Below are positions 44,114 to 53,648 of a stretch of 64,000 bases of DNA, piece by piece. This stretch comes from Novipirellula herctigrandis (GTDB lineage: Bacteria; Planctomycetota; Planctomycetia; Pirellulales; Pirellulaceae), in the NCBI GenBank assembly GCA_007859835.1, contig SJPJ01000001.1:4128623-4192622 (forward strand), given 5' to 3'. A model generated the notes under the pieces. The model saw only the letters and a program-made list of their open reading frames with translations, did no database searches and was not told the DNA's origin. Each line of letters starts with the position of its first letter. Positions within the stretch are counted from its first letter, which is position 1. A program made the position numbers and the translations under genes.

Positions 44114-44527
44114 CTATTTCAGTTCAACGGTACCGCCTGCTTCTTCGACTTCGGCCTTAACCTTCTCCGCATCTTCCTTCGATACGGCTTCCTTCAAGGT
44201 GGCTGGACAGCCTTCGACCATCTTCTTGGCTTCCATCAGCGAAGCACCGGTCAGGTTCTTAACAACCTTCACAACGTTCAACTTCTTATCGCCGAAACCG
44301 GTCAAGACAACGTCGAATTCGGTTTGCTCAACCGCATCAGCCCCACCGGCACCATCACCAGCAGCAGCCATCACAACGCCACCACCGGCGGCTGGCTCGA
44401 TGCCATGCACGTCCTTCAGGTAGTCGCTAAGCTCTTTGGCTTGCTTCAGGGTCATGTTGGCGATCTTGTCGCCGAGTTCTTTCGCATCGGCGCTGAATTC
44501 TGCGACTGCAGTGCCTTCTTCGGACAT
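44114..44527 (-). CDS. rplL: 50S ribosomal protein L7/L12 (bL12)
   Basis: 137 residues: N-terminal dimerisation helices (TLKQAKELSDYLKDVHGIEP), an Ala/Gly-rich hinge (AAGGGVVMAAAGDGAGG) and the C-terminal EFDVVLTGFGDKKLNVVKVV with KKMVEGCPATLKE. It recruits translation factors. Last gene of the rplA-rplJ-rplL set; rpoB, its usual downstream neighbour, is absent and a strong terminator follows. Confidence 0.96.
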   Translation of the reverse strand: MSEEGTAVAEFSADAKELGDKIANMTLKQAKELSDYLKDVHGIEPAAGGGVVMAAAGDGAGGADAVEQTEFDVVLTGFGDKKLNVVKVVKNLTGASLMEAKKMVEGCPATLKEAVSKEDAEKVKAEVEEAGGTVELK

Positions 44528-44584
44528 TTCTAATACCTCAAAAACAGTTGGTGATTTGCTACGTAACGCTTAACAAAAGAGCAA

Positions 44585-45109
44585 CTACTCGTCGCCTTCT
44601 GAAATTTTCTTAATTTGACTGTTGAGCTTCTTACCGGGCCCGAGCAGTGCAGCCGACAACTGAGCTCCAGGTCCAAGGATCTGGCCCACCAGCATCGAGA
44701 TTTGTTCTTCGCGGCTTGGCCATTTGCTAACTTCCTTTAGCTTCGCCGCATCAAGCTTCTCGCCGTCCATGACCCCGCCATTGGCGGAGAATTCCTCGTA
44801 CTTCTCGCTGTCCTTATCAAGACGAACGACCTCTTTTACTAGAGAGACGAAATCACTCGCCCCCCAACAGATTGCGACTTGGCCCTTGGCATCTTCAAAT
44901 GCAGGTGCCAACGAAGAGCCCTTAATCGCTCGTCGCGCGAGAGAATTTTTGACGACTAGCATGCGAATTTGTTTCGCATCCAATTCGCCGCGAAGTTCGT
45001 TGGTGGCATTGGCGTCCAAACCGACATAGTTGACTAGCACAGCGTCTTCGACGCCTTCTAGTTCACGCTGAATGTCGCGTGTTACCAATTCTTTGACAAA
45101 TTTACTCAT
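44585..45109 (-). CDS. rplJ: 50S ribosomal protein L10 (uL10)
   Basis: 174 residues starting MSKFVKELVTRDIQRELEGV with YVGLDANATNELRGELDAKQ, VVKNSLARRAIKG and the C-terminal L12-binding helix (LSAALLGPGKKLNSQIKKI). Anchors the L12 stalk. 57 bp upstream of rplL; the 96-bp gap after rplA could carry the autoregulatory L10 leader, but I could not fold one convincingly. Confidence 0.95.
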   Translation of the reverse strand: MSKFVKELVTRDIQRELEGVEDAVLVNYVGLDANATNELRGELDAKQIRMLVVKNSLARRAIKGSSLAPAFEDAKGQVAICWGASDFVSLVKEVVRLDKDSEKYEEFSANGGVMDGEKLDAAKLKEVSKWPSREEQISMLVGQILGPGAQLSAALLGPGKKLNSQIKKISEGDE

Positions 45110-45205
45110 CGTATAAGTTCACTTAGGTGCGATCGATTTGGGTGTTTGGGAATCACTTCGATTGACTACGTGCATGGCCACCCGTGGATGACCAAGCCAG
45201 CCTCT

Positions 45206-45883
45206 TTACAACGCGATCCTTACACTTGGGCTCATCGTCGCACAAATGGCAACGCCCTTGACGTAGGTGCCCTTGACCGTATTGGGTTTCATTCCGATGA
45301 CGAAATCAAGGAATGCAGTGATGTTTTCAGTTAGCTTCGGAGCGTCGAAGCTCAATTTGCCGACCATTGCATGGACGTTTCCGCCCTTGTCGTTGCGGAA
45401 TTCAACCTTACCAGCCTTGTATTCACCAACGACCTTTGCGACGTCCGGTGTAACGGTTCCCGCTCGGGGACTCGGCATCAAACCGCGAGGACCAAGGACA
45501 CGACCAAGTGGCCCCACTTGGCCCATCATGTCGGGAGCGGCGATACAGACATCAAAGTCCGTCCAGCCGTCTTTGATCTTCTTCGCCAGGTCTTCTTGGC
45601 CAACTTCGTCCGCACCAGCTTCTTCGGCGGCTTTCGCTGCGTCGCCTTTGGCGAACACAACCACTCGTTGGGTCTTGCCAATTCCGTTAGGCAAAACAAT
45701 GCTGCCGCGGATGATCTGGTCCGCTTGATTTGGATCAACGCCCAAACGCATGTGAATTTCGACCGTTTGGTCAAATTTGGTCGCATCGTATTTCTTTAGC
45801 GTCTCGACTGCCTCTTGGAGGGGCAGGAGCTTAGCGGGCTGCTTCTCGAGTGCCGCGCGGTAACGCTTTGATTTTTTTCCCAT
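45206..45883 (-). CDS. rplA: 50S ribosomal protein L1 (uL1)
   Basis: 225 residues with [54 protein letters not shown] and a C-terminal [20 protein letters not shown]-like end, all diagnostic. Forms the L1 stalk and usually autoregulates the L11-L1 operon. No rplK precedes it; the next gene upstream is on the other strand. Confidence 0.97.
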   Translation of the reverse strand: MGKKSKRYRAALEKQPAKLLPLQEAVETLKKYDATKFDQTVEIHMRLGVDPNQADQIIRGSIVLPNGIGKTQRVVVFAKGDAAKAAEEAGADEVGQEDLAKKIKDGWTDFDVCIAAPDMMGQVGPLGRVLGPRGLMPSPRAGTVTPDVAKVVGEYKAGKVEFRNDKGGNVHAMVGKLSFDAPKLTENITAFLDFVIGMKPNTVKGTYVKGVAICATMSPSVRIAL

Positions 45884-46182
45884 ATCTGGTCACGACTTAG
45901 GTGGTTGTCGGGTGGTTTGGCGAGTCTCACTCTGTCCCGAGTAAAACCGAAAGACGCTTTCGATTTGCCTCGGCGGCAAGCTCTCCCACTTATTTTTATC
46001 GCAAGCAGTAGTGTTGCGAAGCGGGAGAATGTCGCCAATCCGGTGCGAGTCGTCAACGGCAAACCATCCCCTTTGGCACACTTTTTTGTAAGATTCTCAA
46101 GGAACCGCTTCATTTGGCACGCGTAAACGATCGATCTAGCCCCCGCAGACGATCAAACGAACCACAAACGATCAAAACGGAT

Positions 46183-46602
46183 ATGAACGAGCCAGCAAAC
46201 AAAGCAGCGAATCATTTGGCGAAATCCAATTTGGCAAAATCCAAGTGCGTCCCCTGTGAAGGCGGGGTACCGCCGTTGGATCGCCCGTCGATCGACACCA
46301 TGATCCAGTCTTTCTCACACTGGGGTTTGTCCGAAGACGGGAAATCGATTCAGCGCAAGATCAACTGCAAAACCTTCGCAAAAGCAATCGAACAGATTCG
46401 GGAGATCGCGAGCATAGCGGAGTCCCAACAGCATCATCCGAATCTCCACTTAACCGGCTATCGCTACCTTCAGGTCGAATGGACGACTCACGCGATTGGC
46501 GGGCTTAGCGAAAATGACTTTGTCATGGCTGCCAAGATCGACCAATTACTCGACGACACATCAGTTCACGGAAAGCATTGCAGGAAACCGTCTCATGATT
46601 GA
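46183..46602 (+). CDS. Pterin-4a-carbinolamine dehydratase
   Basis: 139 residues. The family signature is HHPNLHLTGYRYLQVEWTTH (H84, H85, H103) followed by AIGGLSENDFVMAAKID; the N-terminal KCVPCEGGVPPL segment is also usual. It dehydrates 4a-hydroxytetrahydropterin and regenerates the cofactor of aromatic amino acid hydroxylases. No hydroxylase is adjacent. I choose ATG 46183; a start at 46114 would add a low-complexity tail. A 15-bp duplication gives LAKSNLAKSK in the N-terminus. Overlaps the next gene by 8 bases. Confidence 0.9.
   Translation: MNEPANKAANHLAKSNLAKSKCVPCEGGVPPLDRPSIDTMIQSFSHWGLSEDGKSIQRKINCKTFAKAIEQIREIASIAESQQHHPNLHLTGYRYLQVEWTTHAIGGLSENDFVMAAKIDQLLDDTSVHGKHCRKPSHD
46215..46244. 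repeat. In-frame 2 x 15-bp tandem repeat
   Basis: TTTGGCGAAATCCAA (46215-46229) and TTTGGCAAAATCCAA (46230-46244) differ at one base and encode LAKSN/LAKSK near the N-terminus of the dehydratase. Confidence 0.9.
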
Positions 46603-46927
46603 AATCGCCCGGCACCGCGCCCTGGCACTCCTGTCGGAATGCACCGGCGACGACATTTGGAGCGTTCAACACTGCCGTGAACGCCGCGTTCCTCAACGTT
46701 GGATCGAAGAATTGACCGACAACTATGAATCAGGCTTCCAAAGTAACAGCCAGACAATTTACGTAAAAAACCAACTGACAAACCAATACCAAGGGATTCG
46801 AGATGTCGATTTAGCGATGCGAATCGCCCAGACACTCGGCCTCGACGTTAACCGCGTGACGGCCACGGCAAGCAGCCGGCGCCACATTGTCACAGCGATC
46901 AAAGAAGCGGTGATGGATGGCGATTAA
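46595..46927 (+). CDS. Small conserved-looking protein of unknown function
   Basis: 110 residues beginning MIEIARHRALALLSECTGDD with EELTDNYESGFQSNSQTIY and a basic C-terminus ending in AIKEAVMDGD. Predicted mixed alpha/beta, no signal or membrane helix. I do not recognise it. Its ATG lies within the last codons of the dehydratase gene (8-base overlap), with AGGAAA upstream, so it is probably translated from the same message. Confidence 0.6.
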   Translation: MIEIARHRALALLSECTGDDIWSVQHCRERRVPQRWIEELTDNYESGFQSNSQTIYVKNQLTNQYQGIRDVDLAMRIAQTLGLDVNRVTATASSRRHIVTAIKEAVMDGD

Positions 46928-47017
46928 CCAATTCGGTTCACAAGCCAACGGGCGACCTTTGGCGATTCCCGCAAATCGAAAAAGCCGCCAAGTAGGGCAA
47001 AGCAAGACAAAAGAGGC

Positions 47018-47047
47018 TTGCCGAAACCGCTTGTCCCCTGTCATAAT
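47018..47047 (+). promoter_or_regulatory. Candidate sigma-70-type promoter for rpmG
   Basis: TTGCCG (47018-47023), 18 bases, CATAAT (47042-47047), about 80 bases before the rpmG ATG. Both boxes match the consensus at four or five of six positions. Confidence 0.4.
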
Positions 47048-47053
47048 CGCGGG

Positions 47054-47069
47054 TTGCCCGAAAGGGCAA
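47054..47069 (+). other. GNRA-tetraloop hairpin in the rpmG leader
   Basis: TTGCCC-GAAA-GGGCAA forms a perfect 6-bp stem with a GAAA loop just after the candidate promoter, in the 5' untranslated region of rpmG. Confidence 0.5.
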
Positions 47070-47125
47070 ACACCCCGAAATGAACACACGTTTAGTGCAC
47101 CAATAAGCTTAGAGAGCAGATTCCG

Positions 47126-47293
47126 ATGGCCGGCCGAAGTAAGAAAAAAGCAGAAACCATTTTCTTGGTATGCGAAGAAACCCAAGACTACAACTACACG
47201 CTTCAACGTAAACCGGGGGGCGAAAAGCTCCGTTTAAAGAAGTACAGTCCTCGACTGCGCAAGCACACTTGGCACACCGAAAAGAAGAAGTAG
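47126..47293 (+). CDS. rpmG: 50S ribosomal protein L33 (bL33)
   Basis: A 55-residue product: MAGRSKKKAETIFLVCEETQ, then DYNYTLQRKPGGEKLRLKKY and SPRLRKHTWHTEKKK. The EKLRLKKYxPRxRKHTxH block is the L33 signature. It looks derived from the zinc-ribbon (C+) form, but three of the four Cys are replaced and only C16 remains, so it should not bind zinc. It is not adjacent to secE/nusG. GAGAG lies about 10 bases upstream of the ATG. Confidence 0.93.
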   Translation: MAGRSKKKAETIFLVCEETQDYNYTLQRKPGGEKLRLKKYSPRLRKHTWHTEKKK

Positions 47294-47425
47294 TTCGAAA
47301 CAGTGGCTTCCGGTCACCGCTCTTGGCGATAGCGTCTGCGGAGTCGATGACGCCTTTTGCGAGCACGCCTGTTGCAATGGTGTCGGCATCGTTACCGCCT
47401 CTCTTTTCTTTCACGGAGTTCATGG

Positions 47426-49213
47426 ATGCAGCGTCGATGGCGGATCATTCCTCATGATGGCTCGCGCGTCGATCAACTCGTGCGCACCGCCCGCTTACCA
47501 GCCGTCGTCGCTCAATTATTGGTAAGCCGCGGCATCTATCTTGCCGACGACGCTGCTGCGTTCATGTCGACGAAGCTGACCAACCTTCGCGACCCCCGTG
47601 AACTGCCAGGGGTTGTCGAAGCAACGAAGATCATCGCACCGGCAATTGAAGCGAAACAGCCCATCACGATCTATGGCGACTACGACGCCGATGGCATGAC
47701 CGGCACAGCGATTCTGGTCAACGGACTGCGATTGATGGGAGCCGATGTTAGCTATCACGTCCCCAACCGACTCGAAGATGGCTACGGACTCGGTGAGGAG
47801 GCAATTCGCAAGCTCGCCGATCGTGGCAAGAAACTCATCATCTCGGTCGACTGCGGAATCACCAGCCGCGAACATGCAAAGCTTTGTCGTGATTTAGACA
47901 TCAAGCTCATCATCACCGATCACCATACGATTGACGGTGACCTTCCTTGCGCCGATGCGATCGTCCACCCGCGGCTTCCTGGCACCACCTATCCGTTCGG
48001 CGAACTTTGCGGTGCGGGTGTCGCGTTCAAATTGGCTTGGGCATTGTGCCAACAAGTTTGCGGTAGCGACAAAGTCACCGATCCGATGCGCCGCTACCTA
48101 ATGCAATCACTATCGCTGGCGGCAATCGGAACGGTCGCTGACGTCGTTCCACTGCTGGACGAAAATCGCGTGTTGGTCGAGCACGGATTAAAAACGCTCC
48201 AAGCCACACCACTGCCAGGCTTGGCGGAGTTGATGAAAGTCACCAAGTTAGACCAATCCGCATCCATCACTTCGGACAGTATCGCGTTCACCCTAGCACC
48301 ACGACTGAACGCCGCTGGACGACTCGGCCAAGCCCAATTGGCCGTGGAGCTATTGACCACGCCTGGCGGAGAGCGTGCGGTGTCGCTAGCCCAGTACATC
48401 CACTCGCTCAATAGCGATCGCGACACGTTGCAGCGGAGCGTCACGCTTGCGGCACAAAAGCAAGCCAAAGAAGAATTCGACCCAACCAACGACGCGGCGT
48501 TGGTACTCGCCGGTGTCGGTTGGCACGCCGGGGTAATCGGTGTCGTCGCTGGCCGGTTGGCGGAAAAGTATGCCAAGCCCGTGTTCATCCTATCGCTCGA
48601 CTCCACCGGTAAACCCGAAGCGGTCGGATCGGGCCGCGCAGGCGGAACGGATATCAATTTGCACGAAGCGCTTAGCGAATGCAGCGAGCGCTTGGTTCGC
48701 TTCGGAGGCCACAAAGCCGCCGCCGGGCTAACGATTCTCGAAGACCAAATCGATTCCTTTCGCGGAGACTTTTGCGAAGCGGTCGCTCGCCAATGGCAAG
48801 AACGGCAAGTTGAACCGGAGATTGTGATTGACGCCGAAGCGTCGCTTGGTCAGTTGAATCTCGAAACAGCCAAGCATATCGAAATGCTGGCGCCATTCGG
48901 TGCCGGCAATCCTCGTCCAATTTTATTTTGCGGTGGGATCGAACTTGATGAACCAGCAAGACGCATGGGCGGCGGCGACCGTCACTTAAGCGTCAAGTTG
49001 AAACAAGGGACTAAAACCGTCCGAGGCGTTGCGTTTGGAGCGGGTGATTGGTGCGAGGTCCTGAACGAAATCAAGGGCCCGATCGAAATCGCTTATCGCC
49101 CAGTGATCAACGAATTCCGCGGCTTCCGCAAAGTAGAAATTCATTTGGTTGACTGGCGAATTTCGGCAACCCAAGGACGTCCGACCAAAACTTCCAAGGC
49201 AGTCACCACATAG
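47426..49213 (+). CDS. recJ: Single-stranded-DNA exonuclease RecJ
   Basis: 595 residues with the DHH phosphoesterase motifs: YGDYDADGMTGTA (motif I), VDCGITS (II), DHHTIDGD (III) and the DHHA1 part with GSGRAGGTDINLHEAL and FGGHKAAAGL. A C-terminal OB-like domain follows (LAPFGAGNPRPILFCG). It degrades ssDNA 5' to 3' in recombination and mismatch repair. ATG 47426 is chosen for GGAG 8 bases upstream; the earlier in-frame ATG gives an unconvincing extension. Confidence 0.95.
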   Translation: MQRRWRIIPHDGSRVDQLVRTARLPAVVAQLLVSRGIYLADDAAAFMSTKLTNLRDPRELPGVVEATKIIAPAIEAKQPITIYGDYDADGMTGTAILVNGLRLMGADVSYHVPNRLEDGYGLGEEAIRKLADRGKKLIISVDCGITSREHAKLCRDLDIKLIITDHHTIDGDLPCADAIVHPRLPGTTYPFGELCGAGVAFKLAWALCQQVCGSDKVTDPMRRYLMQSLSLAAIGTVADVVPLLDENRVLVEHGLKTLQATPLPGLAELMKVTKLDQSASITSDSIAFTLAPRLNAAGRLGQAQLAVELLTTPGGERAVSLAQYIHSLNSDRDTLQRSVTLAAQKQAKEEFDPTNDAALVLAGVGWHAGVIGVVAGRLAEKYAKPVFILSLDSTGKPEAVGSGRAGGTDINLHEALSECSERLVRFGGHKAAAGLTILEDQIDSFRGDFCEAVARQWQERQVEPEIVIDAEASLGQLNLETAKHIEMLAPFGAGNPRPILFCGGIELDEPARRMGGGDRHLSVKLKQGTKTVRGVAFGAGDWCEVLNEIKGPIEIAYRPVINEFRGFRKVEIHLVDWRISATQGRPTKTSKAVTT

Positions 49214-49650
49214 CCCCCTCGGGTCCGAACGAGCATAGCTTGATCGCACGTTCAGTGCGTTTTGGGCCACGCGAGCGTTCTCTCTACGCCTGGAAACGCC
49301 CTCCCTCCGCCAGGAAACGGACGACGCGATGCAACCTGCTGCCTAAACGAGCATCGCTCGGCCCCAGTCCACCGATGCCAAAAACCTTCTGGCAAGACCG
49401 GACGTTACCCGCTGATTCGCAATTCGTCACTCTTCGTCAGCCCACCAACGACAATAACCCAGCTCAACGACAACCTGAGAGACATAGGAAATCGCTAACG
49501 ACGAGATTACCAGCCTTGTATACCTGCAGCAGATTGCGGGTTAACATAGTTCTGTAAGAAACGTCAATGGTGACGCTTGCTGTTCCGGGGTTACCCCGGG
49601 CGGACACTCCACCAAGGCATGATCAAACAAGCTCTTGCGAGGCAGGAAAG
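49214..49650. other. Intergenic region (437 bp) with leader hairpin
   Basis: No gene is supported; short frames here are Arg/Pro-rich and lack features. A strong hairpin CCGGGG-TTA-CCCCGG (49585-49599) lies in the presumed oad leader about 50 bases before oadG, and TTGCGG-15-TAAGAA upstream could be a promoter. Confidence 0.3.
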
Positions 49651-49872
49651 ATGGAACAATTGATGATTGCGTTTATCGGGATGACAGGCGTCTACGTTTT
49701 CCTGTCCGTACTGGTTGGGGCGATTGAGTTGATCACGCATCTTTTTCCACCATCGGAAAAGCAGCCGGTTTCTGCCGGCGATACTCTGTCATCCCCACAG
49801 AGGTCCGACAAGCAGGTTGTCGCAGTCATTCAAGCAGCAGTCACTGCATTCGAAGCTGACCGTCGCAGCTAG
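49651..49872 (+). CDS. oadG: Oxaloacetate decarboxylase gamma-type subunit
   Basis: 73 residues: one membrane helix (FIGMTGVYVFLSVLVGAIEL) and a short hydrophilic tail with many charged residues, the OadG layout. It anchors the alpha subunit to the membrane beta subunit and may bind zinc, although no His cluster is visible. ATG 49651 has AGGAA about 5 bases upstream. It precedes oadA by 42 bp and starts the operon. Confidence 0.8.
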   Translation: MEQLMIAFIGMTGVYVFLSVLVGAIELITHLFPPSEKQPVSAGDTLSSPQRSDKQVVAVIQAAVTAFEADRRS

Positions 49873-49914
49873 CTCGACCACCGTAGGCTCCCCTCACCAT
49901 AGGATTCACACTCG

Positions 49915-51708
49915 ATGTCCGACAAAGTTATTCAAGTTACCGATGTCATTCTTCGCGACGCACATCAAAGTTTGATGGCTACCCGCATGGCGATGGAGGA
50001 TATGGTCCCGGCCCTGCACGATTTGGATCAAGCGGGCTATTGGTCATTGGAGTGTTGGGGTGGCGCCACTTTCGACAGTTGCATCCGGTTTCTTAATGAG
50101 GATCCCTGGGAACGGCTTCGTACTTTCAAAGAGCATTTGAAGAATACCAAAACACAGATGCTGCTTCGCGCCCAGAACTTACTTGGCTATCGACACTATG
50201 CCGATGACACAGTCGACCGCTTCGTCGATAAGGCTGCTGAAAACGGGATGGATGTGTTCCGTGTCTTCGACGCACTGAATGACCCTCGGAACCTGAAGCG
50301 GGCAATGGACGCGGTCAGGAAAACAGGCAAGCACGCCCAAGGATGCATCAGCTACACCGTCAGCCCGGTCCACACAAATGCGAAGTACGCTGAACTATCG
50401 ATGCGGCTCCAAGAATTGGGAGCGGATTCGATCTGTATCAAGGACATGGCTGCACTGATCAAACCGCAAGCAGCCTATGATTTAGTGAAAGCGATCAAAC
50501 AGGCTTGCGGCGACGAAATGGCGGTCCACTTGCACGTTCATGCCACTACCGGTGTGACGATGGTCTCTCTGATGAAAGCGATTGAAGCGGGATGTGACCA
50601 AGTCGATACGAGCCTCAGTGCGATGAGCTTGGGCACAGGCCACAACCCGACTGAAAGTTTTGTCGAGATGCTTGAGGGAACCGGATACACCACGAACATT
50701 GATTTGGCCGCAGTTGCCCGTGCGAACAAGCATTTCCAAAAAGTGAAGGGTCGCTACAGCGAGTTCTACACCAAATTCACGGGCGTGAAGACCGATATTT
50801 TCCAAAGCCAGATCCCCGGCGGCATGCTCTCGAACATGGAAAGCCAACTCAAGGCACAAGGCGCCGGCGACCGGTTAGACGAGGTCCTCGAAGAAGTGCC
50901 GAGAGTCAAAAAAGACGCCGGCTATCCGCCACTCGTGACGCCATCGTCTCAGATCGTTGGGACGCAAGCGGTCTTCAACGTGATGATGGGCAAGTACAAA
51001 AAGTTGACCGGCGAATTTGCGGACTTGATGCTTGGCTACTACGGCAAGACCAGTGGCGAATACAACCCTGAGGTTGTCAAAATCGCTCAAGCACAAACTG
51101 GCAAGGATCCCATCACGTGCCGCCCCGCCGATTTACTTGACAATGAATGGGACAAGCTGAAAGGCGAGGCGGAGTCGCTAGAAGGATTCAATGGCTCCGA
51201 CGAAGACGTACTGACCAACGCACTGTTTCCTCAGGTTGCACCGAAGTTCTTCAAGACTCGCAGTGAAGGACCTAAGAACCTAGGCAAGGACCCGCAAGCC
51301 GCTGCTGCCGAAAAACCAGCCGCACCTGCCGTCGCCGCAGCCAGCCCCGCCGCGAAAAGTGGGCCTCGCAACTACACCGTAACCGTTGACGGCAGCGCAT
51401 TCGAGGTCACCGTTAGCGAAGGCGGCGCCGTTACAAACGCCTCGCCCGTCGCCTCCAACGCGGCACAAGCACCTGCTGCCGCATCCGGGTCCACCGGCGA
51501 AGCGGTTAAGGCAACCCTTGCCGGTAACGTCATTAAATTGGTCAAAGGTGTCGGCGACAGTGTGGCCACCGACGAAACGGTGATGACGCTTGAGGCAATG
51601 AAAATGGAAACCGAAGTTGTCGCTCCCAAGTCCGGCACGATCGCGGCGATACATGTAAAGGAAGGGGATGCCATCGCAGTGGGCGATACGTTGTACACGC
51701 TTCGCTAA
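49915..51708 (+). CDS. oadA: Biotin-containing carboxyltransferase (oxaloacetate decarboxylase alpha / pyruvate carboxylase B)
   Basis: 597 residues: HMGL-like barrel starting [13 protein letters not shown] with the metal-binding HLHVHATTG; a PYC/OADA domain; an Ala/Pro-rich linker ([17 protein letters not shown]); and a biotinyl domain with [10 protein letters not shown]563 being the biotinylated lysine 35 residues from the end. With OadB and OadG it forms a membrane complex that decarboxylates oxaloacetate and pumps Na+. Reverse use (carboxylation) is possible. Confidence 0.93.
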   Translation: MSDKVIQVTDVILRDAHQSLMATRMAMEDMVPALHDLDQAGYWSLECWGGATFDSCIRFLNEDPWERLRTFKEHLKNTKTQMLLRAQNLLGYRHYADDTVDRFVDKAAENGMDVFRVFDALNDPRNLKRAMDAVRKTGKHAQGCISYTVSPVHTNAKYAELSMRLQELGADSICIKDMAALIKPQAAYDLVKAIKQACGDEMAVHLHVHATTGVTMVSLMKAIEAGCDQVDTSLSAMSLGTGHNPTESFVEMLEGTGYTTNIDLAAVARANKHFQKVKGRYSEFYTKFTGVKTDIFQSQIPGGMLSNMESQLKAQGAGDRLDEVLEEVPRVKKDAGYPPLVTPSSQIVGTQAVFNVMMGKYKKLTGEFADLMLGYYGKTSGEYNPEVVKIAQAQTGKDPITCRPADLLDNEWDKLKGEAESLEGFNGSDEDVLTNALFPQVAPKFFKTRSEGPKNLGKDPQAAAAEKPAAPAVAAASPAAKSGPRNYTVTVDGSAFEVTVSEGGAVTNASPVASNAAQAPAAASGSTGEAVKATLAGNVIKLVKGVGDSVATDETVMTLEAMKMETEVVAPKSGTIAAIHVKEGDAIAVGDTLYTLR

Positions 51709-51773
51709 ATTCCTTAGCGAAGTCCACACCGCCCAGAGCTCGATTTTTCGAAGCGAAGGGACTATCGAAAACC

Positions 51774-53492
51774 ATGCCCTTCAAAAAACTCGTATCGCAA
51801 AAGAACATCATGCGCCCCATCTCGATTTTCTTCGTCTTGTTATGGTCAACCGTGCTGCAAGCGGCCGATTTCGCGCCGAGTGCACCACTCGTACCAAACG
51901 AAATGCTTCAGCCGAGTGATAGTTATAGCCTCATCTACCTTCCCGGCGACTATTCCTTGGCATGCGATCTGATCCACGAACTGAACGCGATGGGCGATCC
52001 GCAATTTCGCGTGCCGAGCATACGCGACCTTGATCCCACGCAACCGTCCCAAGATGGCGAACTTTGGAAACCCATTTTCGATGCTTTTGCAGAAGCAACC
52101 GGTCAGGACCTCCAAGAAATTGATGTCGATGATGCCGTGCCCTTTGAGTTCCCGTTGTTTACTCATACGGTCGAGAGCAAGGGAATGATGAAGCCGAGCG
52201 GATCACTCGTAATGGTGATTCCGAACCAAGGAAAATCCGTAGCAAATGAATTTCAATATCGCCTCGATTCACTTTATCAGGCCCGTGGCTATTCCTCGGT
52301 GCCACGACCAAAACGCATCGCCGAAAGCGAAGGCCTTGGATCGATGCTGAGCAGCGGATTGAGCAAGCTTTGGAATTCCAGCGGCGTGGCACAGATCGGT
52401 TGGAGCTTTGGAAACTACTTGATGGTCGGCGTCGCTTTGGTGCTGATCTATCTCGGGATTGCAAAGGGCTTCGAGCCGTTGCTTTTGGTTCCGATTGCAA
52501 TGGGATGTATCTTCGTCAATTGCATCGGTGCCAACATGGTGACTCCGGCCAGTCCGGTTGGTAACGACGGCGGCCTGCTCTATTACTTTTTTTTCTATGG
52601 GATCACGACAGGAATCTTTCCACTATTGATCTTTCTCGGGGTCGGAGCCCTAACCGATTTCGGCCCGCTGCTCGCCAACCCATGGAGTGCATTGCTTGGA
52701 GCGGCAGCCCAGTTCGGCATCTTCGGTACATTCTTGGTCGCCGCTTCGGTTGGTTTGTTTACGATGCAAGAGGCCGGTGCGATCGCGATCATCGGTGGCG
52801 CCGATGGGCCGACATCAATCTACGTGGCAAGCAAGTTGGCCCCCGATTTACTCGGTGCCATCGCTGTGGCTGCCTATAGCTACATGGCTTTGGTCCCAAT
52901 TATTCAGCCGCCGATCATGAAGCTGCTCACCAATGACGACGAGCGGAAAATCATGATGGAACAGCGACGACCGGTCAGCAAAAATGCAAAAATCCTGTTT
53001 CCCATCGTCGTCATTCTGCTTTGCCTGCTGGCACTTCCCGACGCGTTACCCCTGATCGGCATGTTGATGTTCGGCAATCTCCTGCGAGAAAGCGGTGTAA
53101 CCGAGCGATTGTCCAAGACGGCTCAGAACGAATTGATCAACCTTGTCACCATCGCCCTCGGTTTGGCGGTGGGAACGAAGCTATCCGCCGATGCGTTTTT
53201 GAACCCACGTACGCTGATGATTGTGGTACTTGGCTGCGCCGCGTTTATGGTCGGCACAGCGGCCGGCGTTCTCATGGCAAAAATCATGAACAAAGTATCG
53301 GGTGGTCGTATCAATCCTCTGATCGGCTCGGCCGGCGTTTCGGCGGTTCCGATGGCAGCACGCGTGTCCCAGGTCGTCGGTGCGCAATACAATCGCCAAA
53401 ACTTGTTGCTGATGCATGCGATGGGGCCAAACGTCGCCGGCGTTATCGGCTCCGCGGTCGCCGCTGGGATTCTGATTTCATTGCTCGGATAG
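51774..53492 (+). CDS. oadB: Sodium-pump decarboxylase beta subunit with extra N-terminal domain
   Basis: 572 residues. Residues 205-572 are Oad[21 protein letters not shown] followed by [40 protein letters not shown] and the C-terminal [15 protein letters not shown]. In front is a signal-like helix ([18 protein letters not shown]) and about 155 residues (31-185) with no OadB homology, presumably outside the cytoplasmic membrane. OadB normally has about 380-430 residues. ATG 51810 is an alternative start. The stop codon lies inside a 17-bp tandem repeat. 65 bp after oadA. Confidence 0.9.
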   Translation: MPFKKLVSQKNIMRPISIFFVLLWSTVLQAADFAPSAPLVPNEMLQPSDSYSLIYLPGDYSLACDLIHELNAMGDPQFRVPSIRDLDPTQPSQDGELWKPIFDAFAEATGQDLQEIDVDDAVPFEFPLFTHTVESKGMMKPSGSLVMVIPNQGKSVANEFQYRLDSLYQARGYSSVPRPKRIAESEGLGSMLSSGLSKLWNSSGVAQIGWSFGNYLMVGVALVLIYLGIAKGFEPLLLVPIAMGCIFVNCIGANMVTPASPVGNDGGLLYYFFFYGITTGIFPLLIFLGVGALTDFGPLLANPWSALLGAAAQFGIFGTFLVAASVGLFTMQEAGAIAIIGGADGPTSIYVASKLAPDLLGAIAVAAYSYMALVPIIQPPIMKLLTNDDERKIMMEQRRPVSKNAKILFPIVVILLCLLALPDALPLIGMLMFGNLLRESGVTERLSKTAQNELINLVTIALGLAVGTKLSADAFLNPRTLMIVVLGCAAFMVGTAAGVLMAKIMNKVSGGRINPLIGSAGVSAVPMAARVSQVVGAQYNRQNLLLMHAMGPNVAGVIGSAVAAGILISLLG

Positions 53493-53527
53493 CTTCATTG
53501 CTCGGATAGCTTCATTGCTCGGATAGC
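53477..53527. repeat. 3 x 17-bp perfect tandem repeat across the oadB stop
   Basis: TTCATTGCTCGGATAGC repeats three times (53477-53493, 53494-53510, 53511-53527). The TAG of oadB (53490-53492) is in the first copy; later copies are outside the gene. Confidence 0.97.
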
Positions 53528-53648
53528 ATAGCGCGGATGGACAAGAAAGACGGCCAAGGCACGAATTGAAACGACTTGAAAACGGCCGCGCTTGAACTAA
53601 GCTCAGAAGCCGATCGGTTTCTGCTTCGCCACAGGAAGAGGCTCGGCC

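Noticed and set aside
45110-45205. L10 leader autoregulatory RNA between rplA and rplJ
   Set aside because: The 96-bp gap is the right place, but I could not find a convincing conserved stem; only a very short CCAC/GTGG hairpin is visible.
45796-46113. Minus-strand frame upstream of rplA as a possible rplK
   Set aside because: The translation has no L11 features (no N-terminal Pro-rich helix or GxG block) and overlaps rplA in another frame.
46928-47125. tRNA gene next to rpmG, as in many bacteria
   Set aside because: No cloverleaf, T-loop GTTCGA-type sequence in context, or CCA end was found; only a short GAAA-loop hairpin is present.
49240-49557. 105-residue plus-strand frame upstream of oadG
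   Set aside because: Arg/Pro-rich, no domain, no ribosome-binding site; it looks like non-coding DNA.
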